Shown: positions 45,531 to 59,615, counted from the stretch's first letter. The stretch is DNA of 64,000 bases from Desmodus rotundus (GCF_022682495.2 NC_071389.1:175584056-175648055), one strand, 5' to 3'. Numbers and translations are program-made. Notes: a model not told the origin generated them from the sequence alone.

Positions 45531-46411
45531 TTTCCAGTTTTATGCCATGTTGTAAGACATAAAATAATTTGTTTCTAAACATTGATAAATATATTTAAGT
45601 GATATTTGAAAGTCTAGAGGGATAAATTCCAAACTCGTTGTACCAGTTCATTGGGACGATTAAAAGCGAACAAATACAGACTTTCACTTAGACTTGATAT
45701 GCCAGTTTCAATTTTCACAATGAAAACACATTCATGTAGTAATTTTTATATAGCAGTTAAACTCATTCAACTTTCCCCAATCTCTTCCATGCTAATGCTA
45801 AGCAGTGACATTTATGAATGTGGATAGTGTAGTGATCCACACAGACACTAAGCTCCAGGAGAGACAAGGAAGGCAGGTTACTATCCAAAAGACAAATTCT
45901 CAGCACATCCCATGAGCAGCAAGTACTATTTGCCCACCCCTCACAATTACCTGAGTCAGCATCCATCTAATGTAAAACAGGAAATTTCAAATGCAAAAAT
46001 GAGTATAATCAAGAATAATTTTTTAAAAAAACATTAGGTGCCAAATGTCACAAATTAAAAAAATTGCTAATTGGTAGCAGCATGAAGAGAAGGCATTTTA
46101 AAATAGTATATTAAAATATCCTCAAAGGGTATGGATCTTATTTCACCCTTAAGAACAAGCAGATATAAAAAGAAATCAACCTGAAGTCTTAGAAATTCAA
46201 AATATGATCTGCTTGGACACAAATGAAGTGACCCAAAGTTAGTCAAAAACAGATGTTCTCTCAAAGTAGTATATAAAGAAAAATAAAAACAGAAAAGCTA
46301 ACAGACCTGAGTACATACACAGAAGCAACAAATTTCACTTTAGAGGAGCTTTAGAAAAAAGAGCTGAGAAAATAAAGGAGAAAAGAAAATAATTTAAAAA
46401 TTCACAGAGCT

Positions 46412-46487
46412 AACTATATATGTGTATGTGTGTATATATATATACACTAAGTGTGTGTACATGTGCATATGTATACACACACACACT
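46412..46487 (+). repeat. (TA/TG/CA)n microsatellite
   Basis: Alternating TATATGTGTATGTG, TATATATATACAC and CACACACACAC units; potential Z-DNA-prone purine-pyrimidine alternation. Confidence 0.88.
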
Positions 46488-46776
46488 TTTCATAGAGAAT
46501 ACTTGATTACCAAAACAGGCTAAATTAAAGCAAGCAAAACTATTTTTAACACCTACACATAATGTGGTAAGACTTCAGAAAATGAGGAAATTTACATGCC
46601 AGTAACTTAAAGTAAAAAAATCATTTAACTACAAAGAAATAAGAATTAAACTGACATCAGACTTGTCTTCAGCAATACTGAATGCTAAAATAAATTATCC
46701 CCAAAGTTTAGAGGAAAAGTTATTTTTTGCCTAGAAATCTATTGTCAGAAAAAATAGTGATCAATAAGAATAGAGA

Positions 46777-46970
46777 GTAGCTCAGTAGATTGAGCACGGG
46801 CTGCGAACCAAAGGGTTGCTGGTTCGATTCCCAGTCAGGGCACGTGCCTGGGTTGCGGGCCAGGTCCCCAGTAGGGAGCACATAAAAGGCAACCACATGT
46901 TGATGTTTCTCTCCCTCTTTCTCCCCCCCTTCCCATCTCTCTAAAAATAAATAAATAAAATCTTTTAAAA
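46777..46970 (+). mobile_element. VES SINE, 5'-truncated, exact duplications
   Basis: It starts inside the A box (GTAGCTCAGTAGATTGAGCA). It keeps a consensus-like B box (GGTTCGATTCC) and ends in an AAATA tail. Exact 14-bp duplications AATAAGAATAGAGA flank it at 46763-46776 and 46971-46984. This is the youngest-looking SINE in the window. Confidence 0.96.
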
Positions 46971-47651
46971 AATAAGAATAGAGAAATAAAGACATTGTTC
47001 TCAGCAAAGACTAAGGAAAGAGACCATTGCTAATATAATTTTATAGATATAATACAGATAAAAGACATCAAAGACCCTAAAAAGAAACTCACATGAGGGA
47101 AAGAGCAATGCTCCAAAATCAAGTAAAACTCATGGGCAGGCTAAAATAATTAAGGATCCATCATCTTTAAAATCAATATTCTGAAATTAAAATCCCAGAT
47201 AATGACAAAATGCAAATTAAGAGATTTAGGAGTTGCAGAACATGGGGCAAAAATAAAAAAAGTATTTCCTGGTACAACCCACTAGAAACATATATCTTTG
47301 ATGTACCTAAATAATGTCACTTCAACTTACATAAAGCAAAAACAGGCTTAAAATTTTCAGGAAGAAAACTAGCAAATCCATAATTAGAGTTAAACACACC
47401 TCCTTCTAAAACCTACAGACGAAGAAAACAAAGGTAATATAAAGAATGCATTTCTCAAATAGCATGCTAAAAAAATAGAATTGTATATCCAACAACAAAG
47501 ATTATGCATTTTTTATGAATACATCCAATATACATTAATACCAATCATGCACGTGTTTACAAGGAATTAATACATCAAAGACAAAAAAAAAATCACACAA
47601 GGCCACATTATCTGTCCATAACATAATAAGTTTCGATAAACAATAAAATGA

Positions 47652-47757
47652 ACTATGTGGGGATTGACTGTGGGAGAGGTAGGTGAGCTGGGCAGAGGAG
47701 GGCAAGAGGGAAAAATTAGGACAACTATAATAGAATAACAATTAAAAATGAGAGCAT
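47652..47757 (+). mobile_element. Short 5'-truncated L1 insertion
   Basis: 106 bp of L1 3' UTR text (GGGGATTGACTGTGGGAGAG, ACAACTATAATAGAATAACA) between exact 13-bp repeats AACAATAAAATGA at 47639-47651 and 47758-47770. The tail is followed by a short repeated AAATGAGAG word, so the exact right edge is uncertain. Confidence 0.75.
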
Positions 47758-48411
47758 AACAATAAAATGAGAGGATAACTATCTTGTTATAAGTTTTTAA
47801 AAAATCTTTTGGAATAAGGACAAAATAAATGGTGAAATAACAAGGTATTAATGGAATACAACCTTGGGGATTAAACTAAAATGATACTCAAAAGAAAACT
47901 GACAGCCTTAAATATATATATTAATTTTAAAAAAACACACAAAGTCATAAACAAGTAAAGGAGCAAAGCTATAAACCCAAAGCAAGGAATTACAATAAAA
48001 ACAGAAAATTATGAGGGAAAACTCAAACGGCAAGCAATCATTGAAACCAAAAGCCAGTTTTCAAAAAGACTATTAAAAAGGGGTAAATATAGCAAAGAGA
48101 ATCTAAAGAAAGTACAATAAACAATATTAGAAATTATGGAGATATAACCGTAAATGTTAATATACTTGGTTCAAATATTCAAGTATATAAGTATGTGAAA
48201 AAAGACTGAGGAATTTTAAAGCAGTAATATTCACCAGTGCTAGGTGGCTGCCACAAATGTCAATGCAAAGTTAAACTGCAAAACAGAAGTATATAGTCAA
48301 AGAGAAGGGGGCCATGTTCTAGTATTACATTCATTTAGTTCTCAGTATCATAGATAAATAGAAACTTTTATTTACATATTTATTTTATCCTCACTCAAGG
48401 ACATTTTTTCA

Positions 48412-48567
48412 TTGTTTTTAAAGAGAAACATCTTATTGGTTGCCTTCTCCTATGCACCTGACCAGGGATTGAACCCACAACCTGGGTATGTGCCCGGACA
48501 GAGAATTGAATGCATGACCTTTAGGTCTAAGGGATGATGCTCCAACTGAGCCACAGCAGCCAGGGCT
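48412..48567 (-). mobile_element. VES SINE, tail eroded
   Basis: Reverse copy: TGACCAGGGATTGAACCCAC, CCTGGGTATGTGCCCGGACA and head CCACAGCAGCCAGGGCT. The CT-rich 3' section is shortened. Confidence 0.88.
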
Positions 48568-51500
48568 AGACAGGGACTTTTAGGAAAATGGAGGATAGCT
48601 ATAACCTAGAAAACACAAGGAGATTTTTATGGCTTTCTTTAAGTAGTTCAGATCTGTGATATTCATATAAAAGCGACACAGATACAAAGAAAAAGAAACA
48701 GACGTAGGTGGGCGAGGGGCAGAAACAAAAACAATGAAAGGCCAACTTTGTCTCAAAAATCAACAAATGTTAATTTGTTCAGATGTCCAACAAAAAGAAG
48801 TAACTGTCTTATGAAATGTGAGATGCTCTCTTCTGTCATTAGGAACGCTGAAGCAGAAACTAGATAATTATACCTGTCAGGAATACCAAAAATGTTCATT
48901 CCAGTGTAAAGTGTGATCATGTAGGTCCATTTCACAAGAAGACTTTGTGATTCTACAATGCCTACTAAATACATTTTGTTGCCTAAGAGAAACACAAAAA
49001 CTAAAAACTCAGATTTTACCCCCCAGATTTTTGGATCATTCACACTCAACTTCAAAAGTCTCAAAGATTATACATCTTTATGCTCACAACTTTCATCATT
49101 GTCTTACATGCTTTTTTTTAGGAGTATTTGTCTATATACATAACACTCCATTGTCTTATTTTCCCTCACCTTTCTCTTCTATGACTCCCAATTCCAAAAG
49201 CAGTCGATAAATTCCTCTGTTTTGGTCTAACAACTCCTTGCCTTTTCACCTATATATAAAAACCAAACGCTCCATCTCAACTATCTTCCCAACCCAACAT
49301 GCTCCCAAACAATGACTCAAGAGAAGTCTGAAAACATTTCCCAACTGTTTTTATATTTCTGTTCTCCACATCAAGTATGACCTTCTCCCCATCCAACCTC
49401 AAGCACATTAATCAAAATTGTTATCTTTCTATCACCATTTCTCCAATCCTAATGAAATTATTTACTGAGAAAACACACAAACACATAAACTTTTATAGTT
49501 TAAAGGAACATATATTAAAATATTAGTTCTAAAAAGTCTAAGCTACACTGTCAAAAGGCAACAGAATACAGTTTGTGCCCCTGAAGCACAAGTGTGGCTT
49601 CTTCACAGCTAGCCTCTAGTTTTTAATTACCCAACCATGTAATAATAAATGACCAATTGCCTTTCAGAATCAAGAGAACTGGAAGTCCCACCTAAAACTA
49701 ACACTTTTAGGTTGCAAAAAGAGCCTGCTGCTTAACTTCGATATAGAGGGGGACAAAGAGCGGAGAACTGCCTAATGTAATTAATTCCTTTCCTCCTCCA
49801 CTTCTCTAAGCTAACCTCATTACCACTCTTCACTTCATCCTACTCACCTTCCCACACTCACAGCTCCAAAATTATTATATCAATCAGTAGCAAATTTTAT
49901 CATTGGCCATGCTGGCATTGATACACAACATACTTGCATTTCTTTATCAACAAAAATTGTCATACCTTTATAGTAGTGATTATATATTCTTTATATAGTT
50001 CTTCATTTTTATTTCAATGAGTTTTTGTATGCTACTTTTCATGCACACACAAAAAAGAATGATATAACAAAAATGTCTGTGCACCCTTCACATAACTTAA
50101 GAAACAAAATATTATATTCAATTGAATTTTTAACTAGCATATTCACTTTAGTTAAATTCAGTTAAAATGGTGGTAAATTTAAATATGTGGGCATGGAAAT
50201 AAGGGTGGTATTGGGAAACTGGACCATCTAATGAATGTCAATGAGCCACTTGTGAAAACATAAGCACTCTGATTTTGATGATGAATTCAAAGTGGTACAT
50301 TTACATTAAAACTTTATAGTTTAAGGTCACAAAATGTCACCTCTCTGTATGTACCAGTTGGTGTCACTACAACTGAGAACACAATAACAGGACTATAATG
50401 AAAAGAGATCTAAAACTGATTTCTATGTAATATAAAATACTGTATGCATGAATAATATTCATATGAAGTTCACTGTTAGTTTACTTCAAATCTGAAGAAA
50501 ATTAGAAGATGAAAATAATTTTGTAAAGACCAAATTCAAATATGGCATTCAAAATCTCCTAAAAATTAACATTAAACAGTCTACCAATCCTAGTATTACT
50601 AAAACTAGAACAGAAAAACTTCCCAGTGGTGAGAGATATATAAGGCCTGAGAGAGGGAGAGAGGGGAGAAGATTACAGAAAAAGGACCTGAATCTCTTAC
50701 CTGTGGGCAGCTTGATATTGTGAAAAGAATTTCCTCTTCTGTAAACCACTGCTACTTAGTTCATTTGTATACATTAAAATAATGCAGACTTCTAGATCAG
50801 CCTTCTGGAACCTAAATTCCTTGTTTGGTTCATATTCATAAGAGAAACAGGCATACAGTAGATTGGCCACATATTAAAATTCCTTTCAAACAGTGGTTCA
50901 CATCTGTTGTATAGTTTGTGCAGCAAACATCCCCTTAACCACAAATGCCAAAAAAACATCAGACAATATGTCAATGAAGCTCACAGAACACACAAAGTAC
51001 ATTTTTCCAAAGGACTGTTGCAAGTGAAGATGTCTAGAATCAGAATTCTTTTGTACTGCTTTCTATGCTGCCAACTATTAGGTCTGCAGCAACTGTGTGC
51101 AGTGAAGTACCTCCCACATATTACCCAATAGTATCAATAGGCATAAATCTATAAAAGCAGAACTAAAGCTTAAAAGGCTTAGTATAGCCTCTCACTATTC
51201 CACATATTCACATGTCAACTGTGGAGGTCTCAGTATTCCTATTCTAATGTATCCACTCCGTTCTTTCAGTCCAAAAGGCTGAATTCTTATACACTCCAAA
51301 CAGAAAGTCCATGACACATATTACTGGCTGCCCTAGCACAGGCAGACTGCAGTTACAGCTAGCTGGCGCCAGTAAGACTGATTTACATAAAGCAGACCTC
51401 ATTTCATGACCAAACTAAAGGAGAATACTGCTGAGTAAACCCTCCCCCATACGTTCCCCACAGGCACTGACTGGCTCTAGAATGTATCTAGTTATCTTTT

Positions 51501-51944
51501 TAGTAATATGATTCAAATCCAGGTAATAAAAGGACACCAATTTATAATTCTTATGTAACTTGAAATTCTACCCCCAGCACACCAAAAATGCTTAACCCCC
51601 AGAAATATTCAAAACCCTTAATTTATTTGCGAGATGGAGCAATATGATTACATAAATCCAAAGACTGCTATTTTAAACAATCATTAAAAATATAAATTAT
51701 AATTTACATTACCTAAAAGCTATCCTCACTTTACTATGCAGCTAACTTTCAAATTCTAACTAATCAGTTAATGATCATTAAATAGATTTGCTTTTAGAAC
51801 CATAGTACTTTATGTTTCACCACATAAAAAGACACTGCATCTTCAGGTATCACTATTACAAAGGTTAAATAATTCATATTTGCCACTATTAATATTACTA
51901 AAGCATGTGCTCAACATCAAACTCAGGCATGTTGAATTTTGTGT

Positions 51945-52130
51945 ATTGTTTTTTTTCCTTTTTATAGAATTTATTGAGGTGACACTGGTTAATAAAATAC
52001 AGGTTTCAGGAGCACAATTCTATAACACATGAAGAAGTATACACTGCATTTTGTGTCTACCACCCCAAGTCAAGTCTCAGTCCATCACCATTTACATCCT
52101 CTATACGCACCCCCTCTCACCGCCATGTGT
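51945..52130 (-). repeat. L1 3' UTR fragment
   Basis: The plus strand reads TTTATTGAGGTGACACTGGT, AGGTTTCAGGAGCACAATTC, ACCACCCCAAGTCAAGTCTC, the complement of a common mammalian L1 3' UTR (the same family as 7150-7330 in opposite orientation). Confidence 0.8.
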
Positions 52131-52639
52131 ATTGTTTTTAATTGGCCACATGTGACTGGGGCAAGAGTTGAGTCATTACCTATAAAGTCTTTTAAAATCC
52201 TTTTAAGATTACTTTATGGCCTACTAGTAAATAATTCTGTAACTCCACTTCTATTTTTCCACTTATTTTATTGAGTATAAATACATTAAATTTCATTTCC
52301 AAATAATAATCCAGTCATTAGTTTAGAGCCACATCTAAAATGATAATAAAAAGTACTTAATACACTAACTACGGGTTACCCAAAATATGTACCTTTTTTA
52401 GTATTTTCAAGCATAATCTTTAAATTATCCTTATTATACAATAAAGAAAAGAATGAAACAGGCTCTAAATTAGGGGAATGGTAAAGTTATATATCAACAG
52501 GAACTGGTAGACTTCTAATAAATGGATAATCCTAAGTGTTACTTGGGTTATCTTTGATAAGCAGTAACAGATTTCCTCAAATAACTATTTTATCTTGTTA
52601 GGAAAGAACAAGGACAAACATGCTAGTGTTCATCTGGCT

Positions 52640-52850
52640 AGTGGCTGCCTATTCCACCCTACCCCCAGCATTCTCAATCCCTCAGCATTTTACTACCTTC
52701 TTATACCTAATGTCTTCACATGTCCCCTGGCCCAGTGTAAATTCATTGAGGGCAGAGATCTTGTATTCCAACCATGAACATAGTGCCTGGCCAATAATAG
52801 GTGCATAATAAATATTTGTTAAATTTGTTGAATCAATTGATCAATTCACA
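52640..52850 (+). repeat. L2-like LINE 3' end
   Basis: AAATTCATTGAGGGCAGAGA, ATAGTGCCTGGCCAATAATA, GGTGCATAATAAATATTTGT and TTGTTGAATCAATTG follow the classic L2 3' end. Confidence 0.85.
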
Positions 52851-53149
52851 GTCCACTTTTGTTTACACTCTATCATGCTACCTTAGCACAAATAAGACTT
52901 CTTGTTTTGTCCCCTTCCGGCTCTTTGAATTCTTCACTTTGAGATTTAAACACCTTGCTCTCTGGCATTTTACTGTAAATCAGCCAGGACCCTAATGACC
53001 TCCTCTCCCTAAAGATCTTTGTCTAAAATACCCAGTAGAGCATCTCTCTCCCAATTCCCTAATGATCTGGGGAGAGGGGAGAGACAGAAAAAGAAAAAAA
53101 ATTGTGGTGGTGACAACCTTGTGAGGGAAAAGCAACCAATATTTACTCT

Positions 53150-53345
53150 CACCTTAATTTGTACTACACTCTGCACTAGGTGCTTTATATTTGTTCTGCT
53201 CATTTAAATCCCAACAGCAACTCTGTAAAGTAGACTTTATTCCTATTTAAAGATACAAAAACTTAGGTTTTGAAAATAAGTAACTAGCCTTATTGAGCAC
53301 TTAATGTAAACAGGCAGTATATTTTGAGCACTATATATACATTTC
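53150..53345 (+). repeat. MIR-like fragments
   Basis: CTAGGTGCTTTATATTTGTT, AAATCCCAACAGCAACTCTG and TAAAGATACAAAAACTTAGG resemble MIR text; a second partial copy follows at 53285-53345. Confidence 0.6.
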
Positions 53346-55251
53346 TCATATAAACTTTTAACTAGTGGGTGGGTGAACATGAATTCACCTGGACTCCAAC
53401 ACCAAAGTTTATGTTCTTTGCTGACGCCTTATCTAGTCCAAACACCTCTCTCATTTAATGGTCAAGGAATGGCATTAAGAGCTTAAATAATTTATCCAGA
53501 ACTAAAAATAATTGTTTACTGACTTCTATGCTAATACTTTCCCACTTGCATGCCATGATACTTGTATGTCTGCAAAGGAAAGCACTAGGTCAGATGGCTC
53601 TGCTGGGCAGTTGTGCCTTGTTTACTTCATCACACCAGGGAAGGCAGAAGTCCTCGGGCAAATGCAGAAGCAACTCCTCAGACTTCTCTCTAGTGTTCAA
53701 CTCCCTCTTTCATTAAACAAAGATTCACTGAGTCAATGAGCACTGTCTTCATCATTTCCATATTCACTCAATTAATGACTAATAACAGACTATTACAAAT
53801 TACTAGTAGAGAACACTTTGTGAAAGTTAACCTGAACAATTTTTTTAAATCTCTTATTTGAATAGACTTTAAGCTTTCTCCCAAATCACTTTCTCTTTTG
53901 GCAGTGTGAGGAATAGGGAAGCAGGGAAGTAAATGTTAGCTGTACAAGTTATCAGCTTTTTCAATCTTCACTAAAGTTTTCTCTCTAATTTGAATACCAT
54001 TTTCCAAAAGAATAACATTCTTTCAGCACACTCCTTGAATTACCACTGTCATGGCATGACACGAGAATGCTTAGAAGCTGGCTTTCACTCTAGAAAATGT
54101 AGAATTCAAATTCACATCAGATCATGATTATAAACTACCATGTTTCATGGATCATTAAACTAGTCTTCATATAGTTCAGACAGTGAATGCTATGTAAATA
54201 GAAGCAAAATTTTAACAAAAGTAAGTTTATAACAGCCTCTGAAATAATCTAGTGCAGTTAAGAAAACTTTCAATTGGGCACTTACTCATTTTAAGTTCTA
54301 AAATCTTGTAGGTCTAAAAACCAATTTAGGCAAAAATATTTTATAAATATGTATTTCATTTACCCATGTGGTAAATTGCATATCATGAATATAATTTGAC
54401 TTTTTCTTATTCTCATCAAGAACACAAAGTTGATAAACAGTGATGTCTTTAACACAGTAATATTTCTTAAAAAGATAACATTACATTAAAAGACCTTCAA
54501 AGTACTTATATGTTTCTAATTAGTATTTCTTTAACCTGTTGTAGCTGATGTCACTGTATGTCCTTCAGGCAACACAGTACTCCACTATAAAAACCAGGAC
54601 AAGGCTAAAAGGTTAGCAAATGTGAGATACCATCCAAAGAGTAAACTGACTTTATATTTGTTACCTTTCTTACCAAGTGAAATAGGCTAAATTTTACTTA
54701 TGTTTACTTTCTTCTGGGTTAGAAGCCGTATTTTAGATGATAAAGGCTGCCAACAACCTGTCAAATTAGTAGGATAGGGATTTAAAAATAAACAGCATAC
54801 AGGGCCCAGCAGGTAATGTGAATTAAAGAAGAGGAATAGATGTGAGGACTAGGCCCTATCTGAAGGAGACAGTAGCTCCTCAACTGTAAATTATTTCTCT
54901 CAAGCAAAAAACACACTCCTAGCATTGCCTAATCATCATCTTTCAAGAAAGGAAACATTCACATTTTTGTGTAAAACCTGACAGCTTTAATTGTTAACAA
55001 CTAGAGAAGTAAGGCAGTGATAAAGGATAAAATAAGCCTGTTGGCTCCCAATTTGTGGCCACTGAAAGAACTACAATGTTAAGATCTCTTGCATAATGAA
55101 ACAGAAAACTCTAGGCCCTGAATTCAAGTCTTTTACAGAAACATTTCTGTCACTGTGTATTTCGTGAACTCAGCCTGACTAGAAGTGAAACATTCCTACT
55201 CCTCTGTGTAAGGCAAACATTCTATATTGGCTACATTATTTAAAAGAGTAG

Positions 55252-55448
55252 GGCCCTGGCAGGGCAGCTCAGTTGGTTAGAGTATCATCATCTAGCTATG
55301 CCAAAGTTGCGGGTTAGATCCCCAGTCAGAGCATATATAAAAAGTAACTTATGAATGCATGAATAAGTGGAACAAGTCATTTTTTTCCTCTCTCTCTCTC
55401 CCCACCTTCCTCTCTCTCTCCCTACCTTCCTCTCTCTAAAAAAAAAGT
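55252..55448 (+). mobile_element. VES-related SINE
   Basis: GGCCCTGGCAGGGCAGCTCA head, GTTGCGGGTTAGATCCCCAG B-box region, TTATGAATGCATGAATAAGT variant core, CT-rich repeats and an A tail. Same subfamily as 27846-28015. Confidence 0.9.
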
Positions 55449-55659
55449 CAAAAATTTTACAGAATCAAAGGATCCAGTAGTGAATATATCATGTTACTAA
55501 GTCGATATACTTATGTAGTTATTAGCATTCTGGCTGCTGAGCATGTTATATAAGAAATCTCTGATCCAATCACATTTGATAAAATATATGACATGTGAGA
55601 AGTAAATCAACTGCAAAGTATTCAAGTACTACTGGAAAACTAGCAAGCCAGATATTTGT

Positions 55660-55800
55660 GGAGTATTTCATGATACTACTCACAAGTATTATATAAACTG
55701 ATCCTCAGCATATCCCTGCCAAAAGGATAGGAATTTCTCCCTACTTTACACATGAGGAAACAAGAGTCAGAAAGTGGAATACATTAGCCAATATAAAAAA
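55660..55800 (+). repeat. MIR SINE fragment
   Basis: ATATAAACTGATCCTCAGCA, CTACTTTACACATGAGGAAA and CAGAAAGTGGAATACATTAG match the MIR centre. Confidence 0.72.
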
Positions 55801-58253
55801 AAGGTAGCAAAAATAGAATTTACATTTATGTATGAACTCTTTGTTAATTTTCTTTCTACTACGTCATTTTCCTTCCAGGACTATGTTAATGAAATGGCTT
55901 ATGAAAAAGGGTAAACAAATGGGGAGGACAAAAAGTGAAAATAGTAACAAAACCTCAAATATCCAGCTCCCACATTTATTATGCCCTCAGTTAGTCAACA
56001 CAATAAATAACCTGGAAGTCAGTATAGAAAATTTGAATCTGTCACCAATCCCAAAAGTAATAATTCCAGTGGGGTCAAGTTTTATGCTCATAGTTACAAA
56101 AATGCAAATGGCACAGAAAGAATTAACAATAACATCCTGAGTAACCACAGAGTGTTGGTGTTTCCCCATGTGCAAGTAATAATCAGTGGAGTCATCTTGC
56201 AGAGGATGGAGGTAAATTTTGTAGTTCACAATAGAAGGCAAAAAGAGTGGATCATTAAAATTTCCCAGAGATCATACTCTGAAGATTACAAATTGATCAG
56301 TAATTTCAACCTAGTCAGTTTTTCTCTGGCAATAAAGAATATAAAACCAACTACATAGCTTGTACTATTGAAATTTTTGAAATACAATGAATTGTTCATA
56401 CTATGAGAGGCATGAAAATAAAGGGTGATTAAGGTCACAGCACATCCACTTTCTTATGTCATACTCACTCCAGGGCACAACCTTACTGAAAGGTATGATG
56501 GCTAGAATCTCTCACACATACTGAATTTCTTCTTCTTTTTCTCTATTAGGAAGTTTATATAAAGTAATGTTCAGATTATGAGAATCTACCATATTACATC
56601 GAAGAATCCCAACAACTTCACAAAGTAATTAGTTAATGAAAGTGAAATAAACTTGCTAAAATGTTGATGAAACTGAGCAAGCGATCCCAAACATGTTAGG
56701 CCACCAAACACTGACTAGTTAGAAAAAACAATATAGCAAAAAGAAAAACTAAGAATTAGTTTAAAAACAATTCTGTGGTAAGGCAAAAATTTTAAACTGT
56801 TAAATTGTGTAAATATAGGTATAATACTCTACCTTCATGAAAATCAAAACAGATGATGAATAATATATGGTCTAGAAATACTTTCAAAACCAAATTCCAG
56901 TCCCTTAGCGCCAGCAACCTAGATCCTGACACTAATATAAGATCATAATTGTCATGTTATCTGGCTTCAAACTTTTATGTTCTTATTTTATTAACAATCT
57001 TGTAATAAGTGTTACAAATTTACATTATAAAATAAGTACACAAAAATAACATGTATCCTTTTTATATAGTGGGAACTTTCATAAGAATGTAATGTGCAAA
57101 AGTTGCAGTTTTTTTTAAAGCTGCTGTATTTAGAAAGTTCAAAACTTACTGTTCTATGTCACATTAGTCAGGGATATATTCATAATACTATACTGACTAA
57201 GCTGGATAAATATACTGTATCATTTAGAAAAAATGTCTTAATGTACTATGATTTAAACATAGTGCTAATAATATAACTTTTCTGCTATCTGAAACGTTAC
57301 GTGAATATGAATTTCATTCTCCTACCTTTCTGGGTCACTGTGCACTTACAATATCTCAATAAATGTTTCTACTTCAGAATAGTATTATTTTTTGAAAATT
57401 CTGGAACTGAACTTATAAAACCGTTGAGTTGTATTACTTTTAAATATACCACAGGTTTAAACTAATACTAAAATGAACATCAACAATTAATCAGTTAATT
57501 AAGTAAAACAACAGTATTTACTTCAGTTTTGCTGCATTAGGATACATTAGCTGTAAAGAAAAAGGATATCCATATCTAGAAGATGTAAATATATTTCTAA
57601 ATTCAAAATCTGCATTTGAATGCCAATTTACACAAAAAGTAATTAAGATACAAAGTTGGCAGTATTAAAAATGTTAAAGAATTGGATGGCCGGGAGGGGG
57701 CAGCATAATAAGAATTGGAACCCAAAGTACAAAAAAGTCTAACACTGTAAAAAAAGAAAAGTTCTTTCTGTAACTATGATTTATATTCAGAGAATCAACA
57801 TTCTTCCCAGAAAGCTACCAAACAATACCTCTAATACACACGTACACACACACAAGAAATATCGCATTCTTCATACAAAACAAGGATTTAATTATGACTT
57901 TTTAAAAATCTACTCAGATTAATATATTGTTATTAATTGCTGTAAATAAATATCAAACAAACTAAAATATCCAACACAAAAGGAATATTAAGTTAATGAA
58001 AGCCAGAAAAACAATACTGAGTGCCCTAATGTTCTGGCAATGACAGAACATAAAATGGTGAGAAATTACAGGAATTTAACCTTTGACCTCACCATCCTAT
58101 GCACTGTTTCCATAATAGAGGCTTAAAGGTTCCATAAGCAAACATTTCAACTTCCTAGCAAGCAAGCTCTAGTTCACCTTCCTGTATAAACACAGTAAAA
58201 TTCAAATGTTTTTTAATTAAAATCTTCAAAAATAGAGAGTAATTGGTTCTTAC

Positions 58254-58390
58254 CTCTGCTTGTGATACATGTGACAGTTCTCCACACTGGCACAGTTCCT
58301 GGCTAAGCAGCTACAAAGGCTGGGGTAGCAGCCATTTTGAGACAGCTGCACTGTCTCAGTTGCACTAAAGTGTAATTAAGATGGCTGCAA
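58254..58390 (-). other. Candidate non-coding first exon (alternative 5' exon of ATF7IP)
   Basis: On the minus strand a strong donor GCAGAG|GTAAGAACC lies at 58254/58253. About 80 and 120 nt upstream are two ATGGCTGC or GCAGCCAT words (58331-58336 and 58380-58387), which resemble YY1/initiator-type elements and the 29-bp block of the 34-40 kb segments. Around 58338-58358 is a hairpin-like inverted repeat. The stretch is less AT-rich than its surroundings. If spliced to the start-codon exon it would define a 27.8-kb first intron. There is no transcript evidence in the sequence. Confidence 0.35.
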
Positions 58391-59439
58391 TGTGCACTCA
58401 AGAACTCAGAGTGAAAACTCAGTTATGTACCAAACAAAGCCCCTCCCACTTTGTCAGCCTGCAAGAAACTGAACGCCGACAACAGCTAATGCATTTACTG
58501 CAACAAACAATGCAGCACTCAGGACACAAAAAACAGAAAAGGCAGCAAGCCAGTTTTGTAACATAATGCCTGTGAATCCGGACTTCCAATACAGACTTTA
58601 GGCACATCCAGATCCCAGGCAGCTGGAAGTCCATGCCATTTATTAGTAGTTACAGAGATGGAGCCAAATCACACACAGCAAACATCAGGGAATTCGCTTG
58701 AAAGCAAGCCTCCATTTCAGTCCAGAAAAAAAAAAGTCAAACTCTGCTCAAGGGCCTCTCTTTAAATCCTTTATAGTACTTTATCACAAAAAGAATGCCA
58801 ATTTTTATAATTTCTGGAAAAATATGTTATTTAAATCTTGATAGTCAGTTTCCATTTTTAGAAGACCAAATAAAGATTTCCCCCAGAATCTAAGCCACAA
58901 AGTGCTCAAATCTAGCAAAATGGTTAAAGCTGGCAATCAAATATTTGAATCTTGACAATTTTAAATAACTTCTAGGGAGGGACTAGAGTCACCAGAGCTA
59001 TGATCGCAACGAAGCTGATTCTGCCATACAGATAAAAACAATTTCTCTTCTGCGATCCAGATGATCAAAAAGACATCTCCAGGTAAGTGTTTGGTCCTAG
59101 GGCAAATTAAATTTCATGCCCTGCCACAGACCTCCCAACATTTTAATATAAGTGCAAGGCAAATAAAAATAAAGAATGTAGACATATTTGAGGAAAAAAA
59201 CAATTAGGGAGAACAAAAGGGTAAAATTCAGTCTGAAAGTGGGTATATTAACAAGACAAATTTGAGAGTGATACCAACCCATCAAAAAAAAGTGAAGGAC
59301 AAAAGTAGAGAAAGAACCTGTTTGCTTGATAGTTCAAAACAGCTAGGAAATCCACCTTTTCCTTCTGTCTTCCTTGGTTTACACCTCCCTAAATTTAGCC
59401 GCCTTGTGCTATCCTGTCTCTATTGACCACTTGATGTAG

Positions 59440-59615
59440 GTATTTATTAAAATTTGTAAGAAGGTGGAAAGAAGGGTTAGGGGTATAGCTAAAAGGAGAC
59501 TGGCCTGATAAATTGATGACTGTTCAACCTGAGTGATGGGTACATGAAGTTCGTTATTTCATTCTACTTGTTTTTACATTTGACATTTTCCATAATAAAA
59601 GTTTTAAAAAAATAA
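59440..59615 (+). repeat. Old LINE-type 3' end
   Basis: CTGAGTGATGGGTACATGAA, then CATTTTCCATAATAAAAGTT and an A-rich end, typical of an old mammalian LINE 3' end. Confidence 0.6.

Larger units (their letters stand above)
46110..48200 (+). repeat. L1M/HAL1-type LINE, split by younger insertions
   Basis: A-rich plus strand with HAL1/L1 ORF1-like and inter-ORF text (TAGAAATCTATTGTCAGAAA, AAACCTACAGACGAAGAAAA, AAAGCCAGTTTTCAAAAAGA). Interrupted by a microsatellite (46412-46487), a VES SINE (46777-46970) and a short L1 insertion (47652-47757). Confidence 0.6.

Noticed and set aside
50690..50760. Strong splice-donor-like CACAG|GTAAGAG on the minus strand
   Set aside because: No promoter motif, convincing acceptor or open frame nearby; kept out of the features as an isolated motif.
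51363..51372. CTGGCGCCAG 10-bp palindrome
   Set aside because: Too short to be significant alone and without neighbouring promoter features.
55832..56358. Overlapping plus- and minus-strand open frames of 68-102 codons
   Set aside because: No family recognised; neither frame shows codon bias or a start context; most likely chance or old repeat.
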